From Phycisphaerae bacterium (GTDB lineage: Bacteria; Chloroflexota; Anaerolineae; 4572-78; J111), in contig JANQQF010000084.1 in NCBI GenBank assembly GCA_028285035.1, positions 62,001 to 126,000 of the forward strand: DNA of 64,000 nucleotides. Reading direction: 5' to 3'. Shown one piece after another: positions 10,301 to 17,507 of this stretch. The position numbers and the translations under genes are program-made. How positions within the stretch are numbered: position 1 is the first letter of the stretch; the number at the start of each line of letters is the position of its first letter. The notes beneath the pieces are model-generated. The model made no database searches and was not told the DNA's origin. It was given only the letters and a program-made list of their open reading frames with translations.

Positions 10301-10752
10301 CGCTGTATCTGGGTCTCGAAGACCATTTGCAACCGTTCTTGCTCAAGCAACACCCAATCGTCATAAAATCCGGGGAGTAACTTTCCTTTGTAGACCGAAA
10401 CGCATTCAACCAACCGTTCAGTTGTCAGAGGTAGGTCAGTGTCTTGCTGCAATACATCTACATCCAACTGGTAATCAATTTCGGGATTAAAGGCGATCGA
10501 AATCTTGTCCGCCAGAAAATAGGTCTCGCCTATGGCCTTACGCAATTGCCACAGCATCTGACGTAAATTATTGCGTGCTTTGGTCTCCTCAAAATCAGGC
10601 CAGAGCAAGCCGGCCAAATTTTCCCGCCGATGCGTCTTATCCACATTCAACATCAAATACGCCAACAGTGATTGGGCTGGTCGGGCGTGGAGTTCAATGG
10701 TCTGCCCATTTAATTTTATTTCAAATTGACCGAGTAAACGGACCTCAAGCAT
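7369..10752 (-). CDS. SARP-type regulator: OmpR-like DNA-binding domain, BTAD, NB-ARC-like ATPase and TPRs
   Basis: About 1127 residues from the preferred start. The N-terminus (LEVRLLGQFEIKLNG, then RREN..LLWPDF..ARNNLRQMLWQLRK) is the winged-helix domain of SARP activators, followed by the all-helical BTAD to about residue 240. A STAND ATPase follows, with Walker A GPGGMGKT, Walker B LLLVLDNIEH, a TSRERL sensor and GMPLAIELAAAW. The C-terminal 450 residues are TPRs. Members are signal-gated activators that oligomerise on ATP binding. The longer frame starts at 10782, but the ATG at 10752 has AGGGG 7 bases upstream and the domain begins right there. A consensus-like promoter lies at 10802-10830. 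Candidate SARP-type direct repeats in the divergent spacer suggest control of the small gene at 10982. Confidence 0.92.
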   Translation of the reverse strand: MLEVRLLGQFEIKLNGQTIELHARPAQSLLAYLMLNVDKTHRRENLAGLLWPDFEETKARNNLRQMLWQLRKAIGETYFLADKISIAFNPEIDYQLDVDVLQQDTDLPLTTERLVECVSVYKGKLLPGFYDDWVLLEQERLQMVFETQIQRLIDQLISEAQWQAVREWAEQWLAQGQTPEPAYRALMQAYAGLGDQAGVATIFQRCVKALDEELGVAPSSETEQLFEALTSGESLPQLYQNGTRSQVEAPSHIGTITHLSPTPSPTNLPHQPTPFLGRSDELAQLMTSLTDASLNLVTILGPGGMGKTRLAIEAAKASAKTFADGVYFVPLASLDDPTLIVSQIAETLDFSFYVRDQREHWRQDSQMDQLLAYLQDKELLLVLDNIEHLLTSALPQPGTSRTSVDEIIGNIIRTAPQVKVLGTSRERLNLQGETLFPLGGLTFPNLSNLTTIEDIPAYSAVQLFLRSAHRVQPNFKLTTSTLSDVKTICQLVEGMPLAIELAAAWVELLTPAEIVTEIQSSLDFLETSLRDIPDRQHSLRSVFNSMWSRLSETEQDLFQQLSIFRGSFTREAVQNVAKLGSGSSPQKSSPLILRTLMALANKSLLRPDLDGGYYIHELLRQFGTERLAAVPDAESALRDRHCTYYAHFLNQKEPDLVGPKQGEAIAAIEAEIDNIRVAWSWAVEQGKLREIDLAMEGLCEFHRIRGRLIEATEIFIPAARTLGWAGFPSEDVSPTGQELFDETIEILHMDFPSPAQDRDRLEVMGKLLAREARFYCESPHHVWRASQIRQNTLKILGQVGALEEMAYVVRYLGHAGQTPAEAQALYEQALTIFKESGDQRGVAETCYRLGTVATQIGDYQEAQELFQQSLKRTEVQGRREMVMSCFAELGYLDWSRGHYQSAQTYCEKSIAIATEIGYESQIAWVLRNMARIALSQADYATAKQQLLDCLVIYKQIGLNGMRADTLGELAHVALFEQDFDKAQDLAQESLQLCQYLEHRAGMIEAYMVLGGVALQRDDFQTAQTNFNEAIQAAQAVWLPVYTLHTLLGVVRLKMKVGDIKQALGLAYLILNHPASWHWSKDLAISLITELEASLSSEVVAAAQTWSQQQSLEIISAEFINCPNTEAG

Positions 10753-10801
10753 GTCAGAGCCCCTAACGATTACGGATTTCAATAAGAAAAATGGTTCCGG
10801 G

Positions 10802-10830
10802 ATTATAACACGTCAGCAAGGCTTATTCAA
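10802..10830 (-). promoter_or_regulatory. Sigma-70-type promoter of the SARP gene
   Basis: On the minus strand, TTGAAT (10830-10825) and TATAAT (10807-10802) are separated by exactly 17 bases. Transcription would begin near 10795, giving a leader of about 43 bases to the ATG at 10752. Confidence 0.7.
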
Positions 10831-10863
10831 TTGATAAAAATTTTTGGGAATTTGTTTCAAAAA

Positions 10864-10915
10864 GACGCTAAATTAACGATCGTTGAACGATGGACTAACG
10901 CAGCCCTGTTAAACT
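10864..10915 (+). promoter_or_regulatory. Candidate SARP operator: direct repeats with 11-bp period before a -10-like box
   Basis: AACGAT begins at 10875 and 10886, AACG at 10897, and a weaker GACGCT at 10864, each exactly 11 bases apart. SARP proteins are known to bind heptameric direct repeats with this one-turn period just upstream of a -10 element. Here the -10-like TAAACT sits at 10910-10915, facing the small gene at 10982. The binding itself is inference. The 10-bp palindrome AACGATCGTT at 10875-10884 could instead be a dyad operator. Confidence 0.4.
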
Positions 10916-10981
10916 GTCATCAAGTCAATCGTTGGAGCCAGTATCAAGCTGGCGACATAGTATCATAAAGGAGATTTTACA

Positions 10982-11182
10982 ATGAACGGTCCAATCACTA
11001 ACTTTGAATTTGGAAAATTACAACATCGTGATTATGAAGCACAAGCAAGCCGATCTTGGGGACGAGATAAATTTAGCGATAATACATCAAGCTTTTTGAC
11101 GAAGACAAAGCTAACCTTAACCTTAAGTGGGGTGGGCTTAACAGTTCTAACAACAATCTTAGCTTGGACAAATTTCAATTAG
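10982..11182 (+). CDS. Small single-pass membrane protein, unknown function
   Basis: 66 residues. The first 40 are polar and the last 25 (TLTLSGVGLTVLTTILAW) form one likely membrane helix, giving a tail-anchored layout. AAAGGAG lies just upstream at proper distance and a strong terminator follows at 11234, so a short monocistronic gene is well supported even though I do not recognise the family. Its promoter faces away from the SARP gene and carries candidate SARP repeats, which suggests it is a target of that regulator. Confidence 0.7.
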   Translation: MNGPITNFEFGKLQHRDYEAQASRSWGRDKFSDNTSSFLTKTKLTLTLSGVGLTVLTTILAWTNFN

Positions 11183-11233
11183 GCAAGATTGTGCTAACCC
11201 AGAAAAATGCTTAATTTTAATCACATAATCTAT

Positions 11234-11270
11234 AAAAACTGGCCTTTATATCAGGCCAGTTTTTAATTTA
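11234..11270 (+). terminator. Rho-independent terminator of the small membrane protein gene
   Basis: AAAAACTGGCCT (11234-11245) pairs perfectly with AGGCCAGTTTTT (11253-11264) around a 7-base loop. The T-rich right arm and following sequence complete the terminator; the A-rich left arm makes it functional in both directions. Confidence 0.92.
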
Positions 11271-11544
11271 AAGGATTGAGGTATCTGGTCAGTTGTCCTC
11301 ATTTAGAGGATAGGAGTACAATATCAACCTCTAATGGATCTATCTAAGGCAGTGCCAAGAAAATAAATAGGCAAATGACGACATAAGCAAACAAAATTGA
11401 AGGTCCAGTGGCTCAAGAGCTGCACTGCTTTAAAGCTGTTCTTAATCCACATTGTGATAACGTTTGCTCATTGGTCTCATCTGGTTTTTGCCTAATTTAA
11501 TTCTTGAAACAGCCTAAAACAGAGTTCAGGAGGCAAGGGAACTT
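11271..11544. other. Intergenic leader of the M24 peptidase gene
   Basis: No convincing ORF, RNA gene or repeat was found. The stretch presumably contains the promoter of the peptidase gene; I could not pick out a reliable -35/-10 pair. Confidence 0.5.
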
Positions 11545-12696
11545 ATGAACAGATTTGAGCGTAGGTTGGCGCAGTTTCGGGAGCAAATGAGTAAATTAGG
11601 CTGGGCTGGGGCCTTTCTGGCCCCCTCAGGTGATACGGAGTATTTACTAGGGGTACGCCGACAACGCCCCCACGCGACGACGGGCCACATGCACGGCGAT
11701 TGGTTCTTCGGGGCCATCCTCACCCCAACTGAATGCGTTTTTGTTGCCCCATATTTAACCCATCACTTTATCCAAACCCAAGCTGAAGATAAACCTTGGA
11801 TCACTGACATCGTCAAGATTGATGATGGAGCTGATGTTTCCAAATTAGCCAGCCAACTCTTGGACAAACACAAGTTGGCTGACCAAACATTGGGGATTCC
11901 TCGCAATGCCCTAGCCTCTACGATTTATGAAATCCAGCAGGTGGCACCAACGACTCGATTTCAATCGACGTGGGATATTGTCGCTCCAATGCGGGCCATC
12001 AAGGATGATGAAGAGATTGCCTTGATGCGTAAAGCAGCCCAAGTCACCGACAATATCTTCACAGATGTCTTGGCCAATCTTAAATTAGGAATGACTGGAC
12101 ATGACATTTTTATTGAAGTCGAACACCAGATGCTTAAGCATAATACCGAGGGCAGTTCCTTTGTCACGGGCATTCTGATCCAAGGTCCTGGCGCAGGCAA
12201 GTCGTTGGAAGGGGTCAGTCGAGCCGGAGCAACCGAGCTACAACCGGGCCGAGTCCTCGCGTTTGACTTTGGCGTGGTGCTCGATGGCTATGTGAGTGAT
12301 TTCGGGCGAACGGTCCACTGTGGCGAACCTGATGCAGAGCTACGTCGTATTCACGAGTTGGTGATGGCGTCGCAAGCCAATGGAATGGCTGCAATGAAAG
12401 CTGGGCAAATTACCGCTGAAGGGGCCAACCAAGTCGCCCGGCAAGTGATCGAAGAGGCCGGGTATGGGCCAAACTTCTTCCACCGACTCGGCCACGGCAT
12501 TGGTATTGATGTGCATGAACCGCCATTCTTAGCCAATGGGGATACAACAGTTCTAGAAGCCAATATGTGTTTTACAGTCGAACCAAGTATTTGGGTACAG
12601 GAGAAATGTTTTACTCGGGTTGAGGACGTCGTTGTTGTGACTCCCGATGGCGGGGTCAGCTTGAATGAAGCAACTCGTGAAATTTTGGTGATTTAA
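11545..12696 (+). CDS. M24-family metallopeptidase (Xaa-Pro dipeptidase/ectoine hydrolase-like)
   Basis: 383 residues: an N-terminal creatinase-like domain (to about 150) and a pita-bread catalytic domain. All five dinuclear metal ligands are visible: D241 (FDFGVV), D252 (YVSDFGRT), H317 (GHGIGIDVHEPP), E346 (FTVEPS) and E360 (RVEDVVVV). Such enzymes cleave Xaa-Pro bonds or hydrolyse compact imides and amides such as ectoine or creatine. No marker separates these possibilities. AGGAGG at 11530-11535 precedes the ATG. It is probably co-transcribed with the flavin oxidoreductase 23 bases downstream. Confidence 0.92.
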   Translation: MNRFERRLAQFREQMSKLGWAGAFLAPSGDTEYLLGVRRQRPHATTGHMHGDWFFGAILTPTECVFVAPYLTHHFIQTQAEDKPWITDIVKIDDGADVSKLASQLLDKHKLADQTLGIPRNALASTIYEIQQVAPTTRFQSTWDIVAPMRAIKDDEEIALMRKAAQVTDNIFTDVLANLKLGMTGHDIFIEVEHQMLKHNTEGSSFVTGILIQGPGAGKSLEGVSRAGATELQPGRVLAFDFGVVLDGYVSDFGRTVHCGEPDAELRRIHELVMASQANGMAAMKAGQITAEGANQVARQVIEEAGYGPNFFHRLGHGIGIDVHEPPFLANGDTTVLEANMCFTVEPSIWVQEKCFTRVEDVVVVTPDGGVSLNEATREILVI

Positions 12697-12719
12697 TTAG
12701 GTAGCTAGGGGAATTACAA

Positions 12720-13718
12720 ATGAGCAAAAAGCAGGTGACCATTGCCTTTCAAACGGATAAGCCAATCACAGCCTACGGCCCCTTAGCCGCAGCAGTTGAG
12801 GGTTACGGGTTTGATGGCGTAACCGTTTACAATGACTTGCTCTATCAACCCGCCTGGTTGCCGTTGATGGAGATGGCTCGCCAAACGAAGCGGCTTCGCC
12901 TCGGCCCCGCTGCGGTCAATCCATTTACTAGTCACCCAATCAATATCGCGGGGAACATCGCCCTGCTAGATGAACTCTCACAGGGGAGGGCATATTTGGG
13001 CCTCGCTCGGGGGAGTTGGCACGATTTGATTGGGGTGAAGCCAGAGCGTCCCCTAACCGCGCTGCATGAGGCGTTTCTCTGCATTCGACACCTTTTAACC
13101 CGATCTATTGAGCCATTTTCAGGAGAAATTTTTCCGGTGGCTGCTGGAGCCGCCCTACGTTGGCAGGGTGGGCGGGCAGATATTCCCTTTCTGTTGGGCA
13201 GTTGGGGGCCAAAGGCGATGCAACGTTGTTTACCCCATATCACAGAAATTAAACTTGGGGGTACCAGCAATCCCGACGTTATTCCGCAAGTTCAGGCTTA
13301 TTTGTCAGACTCAGAGGATCAACAGTCTGATGTAGGAATTGTGGTGGGTGCCGTAACTGTGGTGGATGAGGATGGGGAAGCGGCAAAAGCGTTAGCCCGT
13401 CGTGAAGCGGCCCTTTATCTACCCATCATTGCTTCACTCGATCATACGCTCAAAATTGAGCCTGATCGATTAGATAAAATCAATCAAGCCGCAGTAGCTT
13501 ATGACTTTGAACAGGCCGGCCGTTACATCTCTGATGATTTATTAAAACGGGTCGCTTTTGCCGGGACACCAGACGAAGTAGCCGAGCAAGCTCTGGCCTT
13601 ATTTGAGGCTGGAGTCGCCCGCGTAGAGTTTGGCACACCCCACGGCTTAAGCCCAGAGAATGGGGTGCGGTTATTGGGAGAACAGGTTTTACCAAGTCTT
13701 CAGAAAAGAATTGGGTAA
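12720..13718 (+). CDS. LLM-class (luciferase-like) flavin-dependent oxidoreductase
   Basis: 332 residues with the bacterial luciferase-like TIM barrel typical of FMN- or F420-dependent enzymes: the GFDGVTVYNDLL start, LRLGPAAVNPFTSHP, LDELSQGRAYLGLARG and the C-terminal VAFAGTPDEVAEQALALFEA segment. The family ranges from alkane monooxygenases to methylenetetrahydromethanopterin reductases, so the substrate is not evident. AGGGG lies before the ATG, 23 bases after the M24 peptidase gene, suggesting an operon. Confidence 0.9.
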   Translation: MSKKQVTIAFQTDKPITAYGPLAAAVEGYGFDGVTVYNDLLYQPAWLPLMEMARQTKRLRLGPAAVNPFTSHPINIAGNIALLDELSQGRAYLGLARGSWHDLIGVKPERPLTALHEAFLCIRHLLTRSIEPFSGEIFPVAAGAALRWQGGRADIPFLLGSWGPKAMQRCLPHITEIKLGGTSNPDVIPQVQAYLSDSEDQQSDVGIVVGAVTVVDEDGEAAKALARREAALYLPIIASLDHTLKIEPDRLDKINQAAVAYDFEQAGRYISDDLLKRVAFAGTPDEVAEQALALFEAGVARVEFGTPHGLSPENGVRLLGEQVLPSLQKRIG

Positions 13719-13761
13719 CAATAAAAGCCGAACAGTCTTTGGGAGATGATAACAGTAATAA

Positions 13762-13799
13762 AACAAGGAATCTGAAAGTGCACTTTCGGATTCCTTGTT
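13762..13799. terminator. Near-perfect 38-base palindrome downstream of the oxidoreductase gene
   Basis: AACAAGGAATC (13762-13772) and GATTCCTTGTT (13789-13799), with inner arms GAAAGTG/CACTTTC, give a stem of about 19 bp with one wobble pair and virtually no loop. There is no T run, so it could be a rho-independent-like stop, an mRNA stabiliser or a regulator site in the leader of the TIGR04076-type gene 30 bases further. Confidence 0.6.
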
Positions 13800-13828
13800 G
13801 AAAGATAGCTTAGAAGGAGTGGCAGACC

Positions 13829-14215
13829 GTGACAAAAGAAACACCCTTGCCAGAAGACCAGTTTGAACTCTATGATTTAACCATTGTGGTTGAAAAAATT
13901 GAAGGCCATTGTACCTGTGCCATGCAGGAAGGGGACAAATTTTTTATGAAGGGGGGCAAAGTCTCCTTACCAGATGGGGCAGATTTTTGTCTCTACGCGA
14001 TGCAGGCAGCTATCCCCTTACTACCGGCTAAACAACGCCGTAATCACCCAGCCGATTGGATGGAAACGGATGCGCGTGTCGTTTGTCCCGATCCTGCGTG
14101 CCGCCTCATTATGCGGATTGACCGTGATGATTTACGGGTTCTGCGTCATGATGATGTCAGCCCAATTGCTTGGGAGACGATTTCATCCGAAATGGATTCG
14201 GACGAATCAGAATAA
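13829..14215 (+). CDS. TIGR04076-family-like small protein
   Basis: 128 residues starting with GTG, with AGAAGGAG a few bases upstream. The pattern HCTCAMQEGDKFFMKGG, DGADFCLYAMQAAIPLLPAKQR and VVCPDPACRLIMRID matches the small Cys-containing family annotated TIGR04076, whose function is unknown. Four Cys (two in the first motif, two in CPDPAC) could bind metal. No signal peptide or membrane segment. The acidic C-terminal tail is not conserved in the family as far as I know. A palindrome sits just upstream. Confidence 0.75.
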   Translation: MTKETPLPEDQFELYDLTIVVEKIEGHCTCAMQEGDKFFMKGGKVSLPDGADFCLYAMQAAIPLLPAKQRRNHPADWMETDARVVCPDPACRLIMRIDRDDLRVLRHDDVSPIAWETISSEMDSDESE

Positions 14216-14567
14216 GCCTATGCAACCTTATTTTATCTCAGAAAAAGCTATACTGTCCATCAAAAATGCGGCTAAACCACTAAAAAATATCCGTATTCCT
14301 CACAAATCTATGGATATCTAATACATTATTTTGTATTTATCCAGAACTATCGACAAATTCTTTAAACTATATTATACTACGCTCTTATATTTCCAAATGT
14401 TTGCTCCGACCGGAACCCGCATTTATTTCATATTCACCTTGACCTCAGTTTTGTAAGTCTACAAATAAACAGAAAGGAGGTAAATCAACGAAGCTGTATC
14501 GTAGTATGAATGTTGCTGTAAATTCAATAGAGCATTTTACACACTATATTCTTGGAGGAGTATACCC
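14216..14567 (+). promoter_or_regulatory. Leader region of the ABC transporter operon with an orphan Shine-Dalgarno sequence
   Basis: This 352-base gap is AT-rich and has no ORF of normal size. AAAGGAGGT at 14473-14481 is a full match to the anti-Shine-Dalgarno but is not followed by ATG, GTG or TTG at normal spacing. An ACG at 14488 or an ATG at 14506 would open a 27- or 21-codon frame whose TGA (14569-14571) overlaps the ATG of the binding-protein gene. That gene has its own GGAGGAG at 14553-14559. A leader peptide is possible but unproven. Confidence 0.35.
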
Positions 14568-16421
14568 ATGAAAAAAGCCTTACAGTTCGTTACTATTTTT
14601 CTATTAACAGCCCTAGTCTTAACGCTATCGTCAGGTCACGCCCTAGCCCAAGATGATGTTGTTTGTGACTCAGATGTTGTCGTTCAGGCCGAAGATTGGT
14701 TGTCTAATCTTGCTGATAAATTCTATGGCAACCTGTTAGCTTTCCCGGTTATTGTTGATGCGACCAATACAATTGCAGAGACCGATGATAGTTATGCCGT
14801 TATCGCTGACCCAGATGTGATTGAAGTCGGCTGGAAATTATGCGTGCCCCCGGGTGAGGTCGCCCAAACGATGCTCAATGAGGACGTCTTCTCACAGCTT
14901 TCAGAAACAGAAGCTGCCACTACACTGGTCGTAGGTCTGACCGAAGATACAGTGACCCTTGATCCAAACGGTGCATATAACTTCCACTCTACCTCCATTC
15001 ATAACCCCATTTATGAAACACTAACTGCCTTCCCTCCCGGCCGAGTTGATGAAATCATTCCAGGGCTGGCCGAAAGCTGGGAAATTGCCGAAGACGGATT
15101 AACGTATACATTTACAATTGCCCAAGGCCACAGATTTAGCACAGGCCGTGAGGTTACTGCGGTTGACGTTGCCTTTAGCCTAAACCGCCTTCGCCACCTC
15201 AAAGGCAATCCATCCTTCTTGTTAGACAGTGTGAACACCATCGAAGCGGTTGATGATCAAACGGTCGTCATTACCCTAAATGACGTTGATCCAGCCCTTG
15301 CGGCAAAATTAGCCTTTAGTTCACTTGGTATTATCGATAGCGAAGCAGCCAGAGCACAGGGTGCAACGGATGCTGAAGACGCATCTGAAACAGATACAGC
15401 CGAAGCGTGGCTCAACAATAACTCCATCGGTAGTGGCCCTTACATGCTACAAGCCTGGGAACCAAAGGTTGAGGTTAGCTTAGTTCGTAACCCAGAATAT
15501 CACGCTGAACCAGCTAACATTAGCCGAATTATTTTCCGAACCTTGGCTGATGCAGCCGCCCAAAAACTTGCCTTAGAAGCAGGTGATCTTGACATTGCCT
15601 TGGACATCAGTGCTGACCAAGTGCCCAGCCTCAGTGACAATGACAACATAACTGTATTTGAGGCCGAGAGCGACATTGTCTTCTTCTTGATTATGAATAT
15701 GGACCCTGAGATTGGTGGACCACTCTCTGAAGATGCAGTTCAGGATGCCATCCGTCTGGCAACCGATTATGAAGGCTTACGCTTGCTCGTTGGCGGAGCA
15801 GCCCAAACTCCTGTTAACATTATGCCCTCCCACTGGGCCTATGCCTTAGACTCATCTGAAGGTTTGCAACGGGATGTTGAGGCGGCTAAAGCAAAATTAG
15901 CCGAAGCAGGCTATGCTGATGGTTTGACCATTGATTTGGATTATCCTGAATTCACCGCAGGCGGGGTATCAGTTGGCACCCTAGCCCAAAAAGTTCAGGC
16001 TGACTTAGCCGAGGCTGGTATTACTGTCAATCTCAAGCCCGCTGACATTGGTCCAGCGCTGGAAAAATACCGAAATGGCGACTCTCCCTTTGGCTTATGG
16101 CTGTGGGGCCCTGACGTCCTTGACCCCATCGACCGCCTCGCCTTTACCCCTGGTGGTAAAGTTGGTCTACGCGTTAACTGGGATGAAAGCAATGCCAGCC
16201 CTGAGCTTGTCGAGGCCGTTAATCGAGCCTGGGTTGCAACTGATGTTGCTGACCGCGAACAAGCCTTTGGTGATGTTCAGCGTCTGATGTTGGATGAGAG
16301 CGCCTTTGTCTTCCTTGTACAAAGTGGTACTCAAGTTGCTTACAATTCTCGAATTCAAAACTTTGTTTACACCGGAACGACTCTTGGTCGTGTTGCCCCC
16401 TATGTCATGAGTTTTGAGTAA
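14568..16421 (+). CDS. Peptide-type ABC transporter substrate-binding protein (SBP_bac_5) with N-terminal LysM-like domain
   Basis: 617 residues. Residues 1-28 are a Sec signal peptide ending ALAQ, with no lipobox Cys. Residues 33-92 form a LysM-like module (EDWLSNLADKFYGN, then IADPDVIEVGWKLC) bracketed by C33 and C92. From about 115 on it is a family 5 solute-binding protein: VGLTEDTVTLDP, PGLAESWEIAEDGLTYTFTI, the FSTGREVTAVDVAFSLNR segment and YEGLRLLVGGAA. It should capture peptides or other small solutes outside the membrane; the LysM domain may anchor it to cell-wall glycan in place of a lipid. It heads an operon with two permeases, separated by an attenuator hairpin. ATG at 14568 follows GGAGGAG. 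Confidence 0.93.
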   Translation: MKKALQFVTIFLLTALVLTLSSGHALAQDDVVCDSDVVVQAEDWLSNLADKFYGNLLAFPVIVDATNTIAETDDSYAVIADPDVIEVGWKLCVPPGEVAQTMLNEDVFSQLSETEAATTLVVGLTEDTVTLDPNGAYNFHSTSIHNPIYETLTAFPPGRVDEIIPGLAESWEIAEDGLTYTFTIAQGHRFSTGREVTAVDVAFSLNRLRHLKGNPSFLLDSVNTIEAVDDQTVVITLNDVDPALAAKLAFSSLGIIDSEAARAQGATDAEDASETDTAEAWLNNNSIGSGPYMLQAWEPKVEVSLVRNPEYHAEPANISRIIFRTLADAAAQKLALEAGDLDIALDISADQVPSLSDNDNITVFEAESDIVFFLIMNMDPEIGGPLSEDAVQDAIRLATDYEGLRLLVGGAAQTPVNIMPSHWAYALDSSEGLQRDVEAAKAKLAEAGYADGLTIDLDYPEFTAGGVSVGTLAQKVQADLAEAGITVNLKPADIGPALEKYRNGDSPFGLWLWGPDVLDPIDRLAFTPGGKVGLRVNWDESNASPELVEAVNRAWVATDVADREQAFGDVQRLMLDESAFVFLVQSGTQVAYNSRIQNFVYTGTTLGRVAPYVMSFE

Positions 16422-16429
16422 ACATTAAA

Positions 16430-16470
16430 AAAGATTGACGTGTCTGTGTAAGGCAGATACGTCAATCTTT
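16430..16470 (+). terminator. Attenuator hairpin between binding-protein and permease genes
   Basis: AAAGATTGACGTGTCTG (16430-16446) pairs with CAGATACGTCAATCTTT (16454-16470) with one G-U pair and a 7-base loop. It is placed right after the binding-protein stop codon and overlaps the non-preferred TTG start of the permease. Such hairpins usually protect or partly terminate the message so that the binding protein is made in excess over the permeases. Confidence 0.75.
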
Positions 16471-16486
16471 GACTTCAGGGATCACT

Positions 16487-17500
16487 ATGCAACGTTTTAT
16501 TATCCGTCGTCTCATTCTCTTAATACCACTGCTCATCGGGGTAACGCTGGTTGCCTTTATCATCTCCCAAACCGTACCCTCTGATCCGGTCAATGCCGCT
16601 TTAGGCCAAAATGCGGTCTCTGACGAAGAACTCGTGGCTGCCTTCCGCGCTAAGTGGGGCTTGGATCAACCACCCCACATCCAATATTTCACCTATATCG
16701 GGAATTTGTTACAGGGTGATATGGGCACCTCAATCTCCACCCGTCGCCCAGTCACCGATGATTTGAGCCGTTTCTTACCAGCAACGATTGAATTGGCCAC
16801 CACCGCCATTATTCTGGCTGTCCTAATCGGCGTGCCATTTGGTATCATCTCCGCCATTCGACGGAATACCTGGCTTGATCAACTGACGCGGGTCATATCT
16901 TTGATCGGCGTATCAGCGCCTGTTTTCTGGTTGGCCTTGTTAGGCCTTTTCACATTTTACTCTCGCCTCCGCTGGCTGCCTGGGCCTGGCCGCTTGAATA
17001 TTGGGGTGGAGGCCCCGACACGGGTAACCGGACTATACACCATTGATGCCTTGATTATGGGTGACCTTACCCTGTTTCTTGATGCAGCCAGTCATCTGAT
17101 CCTGCCCAGTTTCGTCTTGGCTGGATATAGTATGGGTTTAATTACACGGGTGACTCGGTCCGCAATGTTAGATGTTGTCGGCCAAGATTATATTCGGACG
17201 GCTCGCTCAAAAGGCTTGCGCGAATTTGGTGTAACACTCCGCCACATACTACCGAACGCACTCATCCCAACCGTTACGGTATTGGGCTTATCCTACGGCA
17301 ATTTGCTGACTGGGGCCGTTCTGACAGAGACCATTTTTTCCTGGCCGGGAATTGGTCAATACGCCTTCCAAGCCTCGGTAGCCTTAGACTTTCCGGCCAT
17401 CATGGGTGTCACGATGCTGATTGCCCTAGTCTTTATCATCGTGAACTTAGTTGTTGACATCTTATATGTTTATCTAGACCCACGCTTACGAGAAGGGTAA
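16487..17500 (+). CDS. ABC transporter permease, DppB/OppB type
   Basis: 338 residues with about six membrane helices. The first (IIRRLILLIPLLIGVTLVAFII) precedes the typical long periplasmic loop with GLDQPPHIQYFTYIGNLLQGDMGTS. The EAA coupling loop is at RTARSKGLREFGVTLRHILPNA. The C-terminus LVVDILYVYLDPRLREG is standard for DppB. The frame extends to a TTG at 16469 inside the hairpin, but the ATG at 16487 is preceded by TCAGGG and fits the family start. It forms the channel with the DppC-type protein 7 bases downstream. Confidence 0.93.
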   Translation: MQRFIIRRLILLIPLLIGVTLVAFIISQTVPSDPVNAALGQNAVSDEELVAAFRAKWGLDQPPHIQYFTYIGNLLQGDMGTSISTRRPVTDDLSRFLPATIELATTAIILAVLIGVPFGIISAIRRNTWLDQLTRVISLIGVSAPVFWLALLGLFTFYSRLRWLPGPGRLNIGVEAPTRVTGLYTIDALIMGDLTLFLDAASHLILPSFVLAGYSMGLITRVTRSAMLDVVGQDYIRTARSKGLREFGVTLRHILPNALIPTVTVLGLSYGNLLTGAVLTETIFSWPGIGQYAFQASVALDFPAIMGVTMLIALVFIIVNLVVDILYVYLDPRLREG

Positions 17501-17507
17501 CACCGAT

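Noticed and set aside
13974..14321. 115-codon plus-strand ORF overlapping the TIGR04076-type gene
   Set aside because: Out-of-frame shadow; the GTG-started frame has the Shine-Dalgarno sequence and the family motifs.
16469..16486. TTG start for the DppB-type permease
   Set aside because: It falls inside the attenuator hairpin and adds residues absent from the family; ATG 16487 follows TCAGGG.
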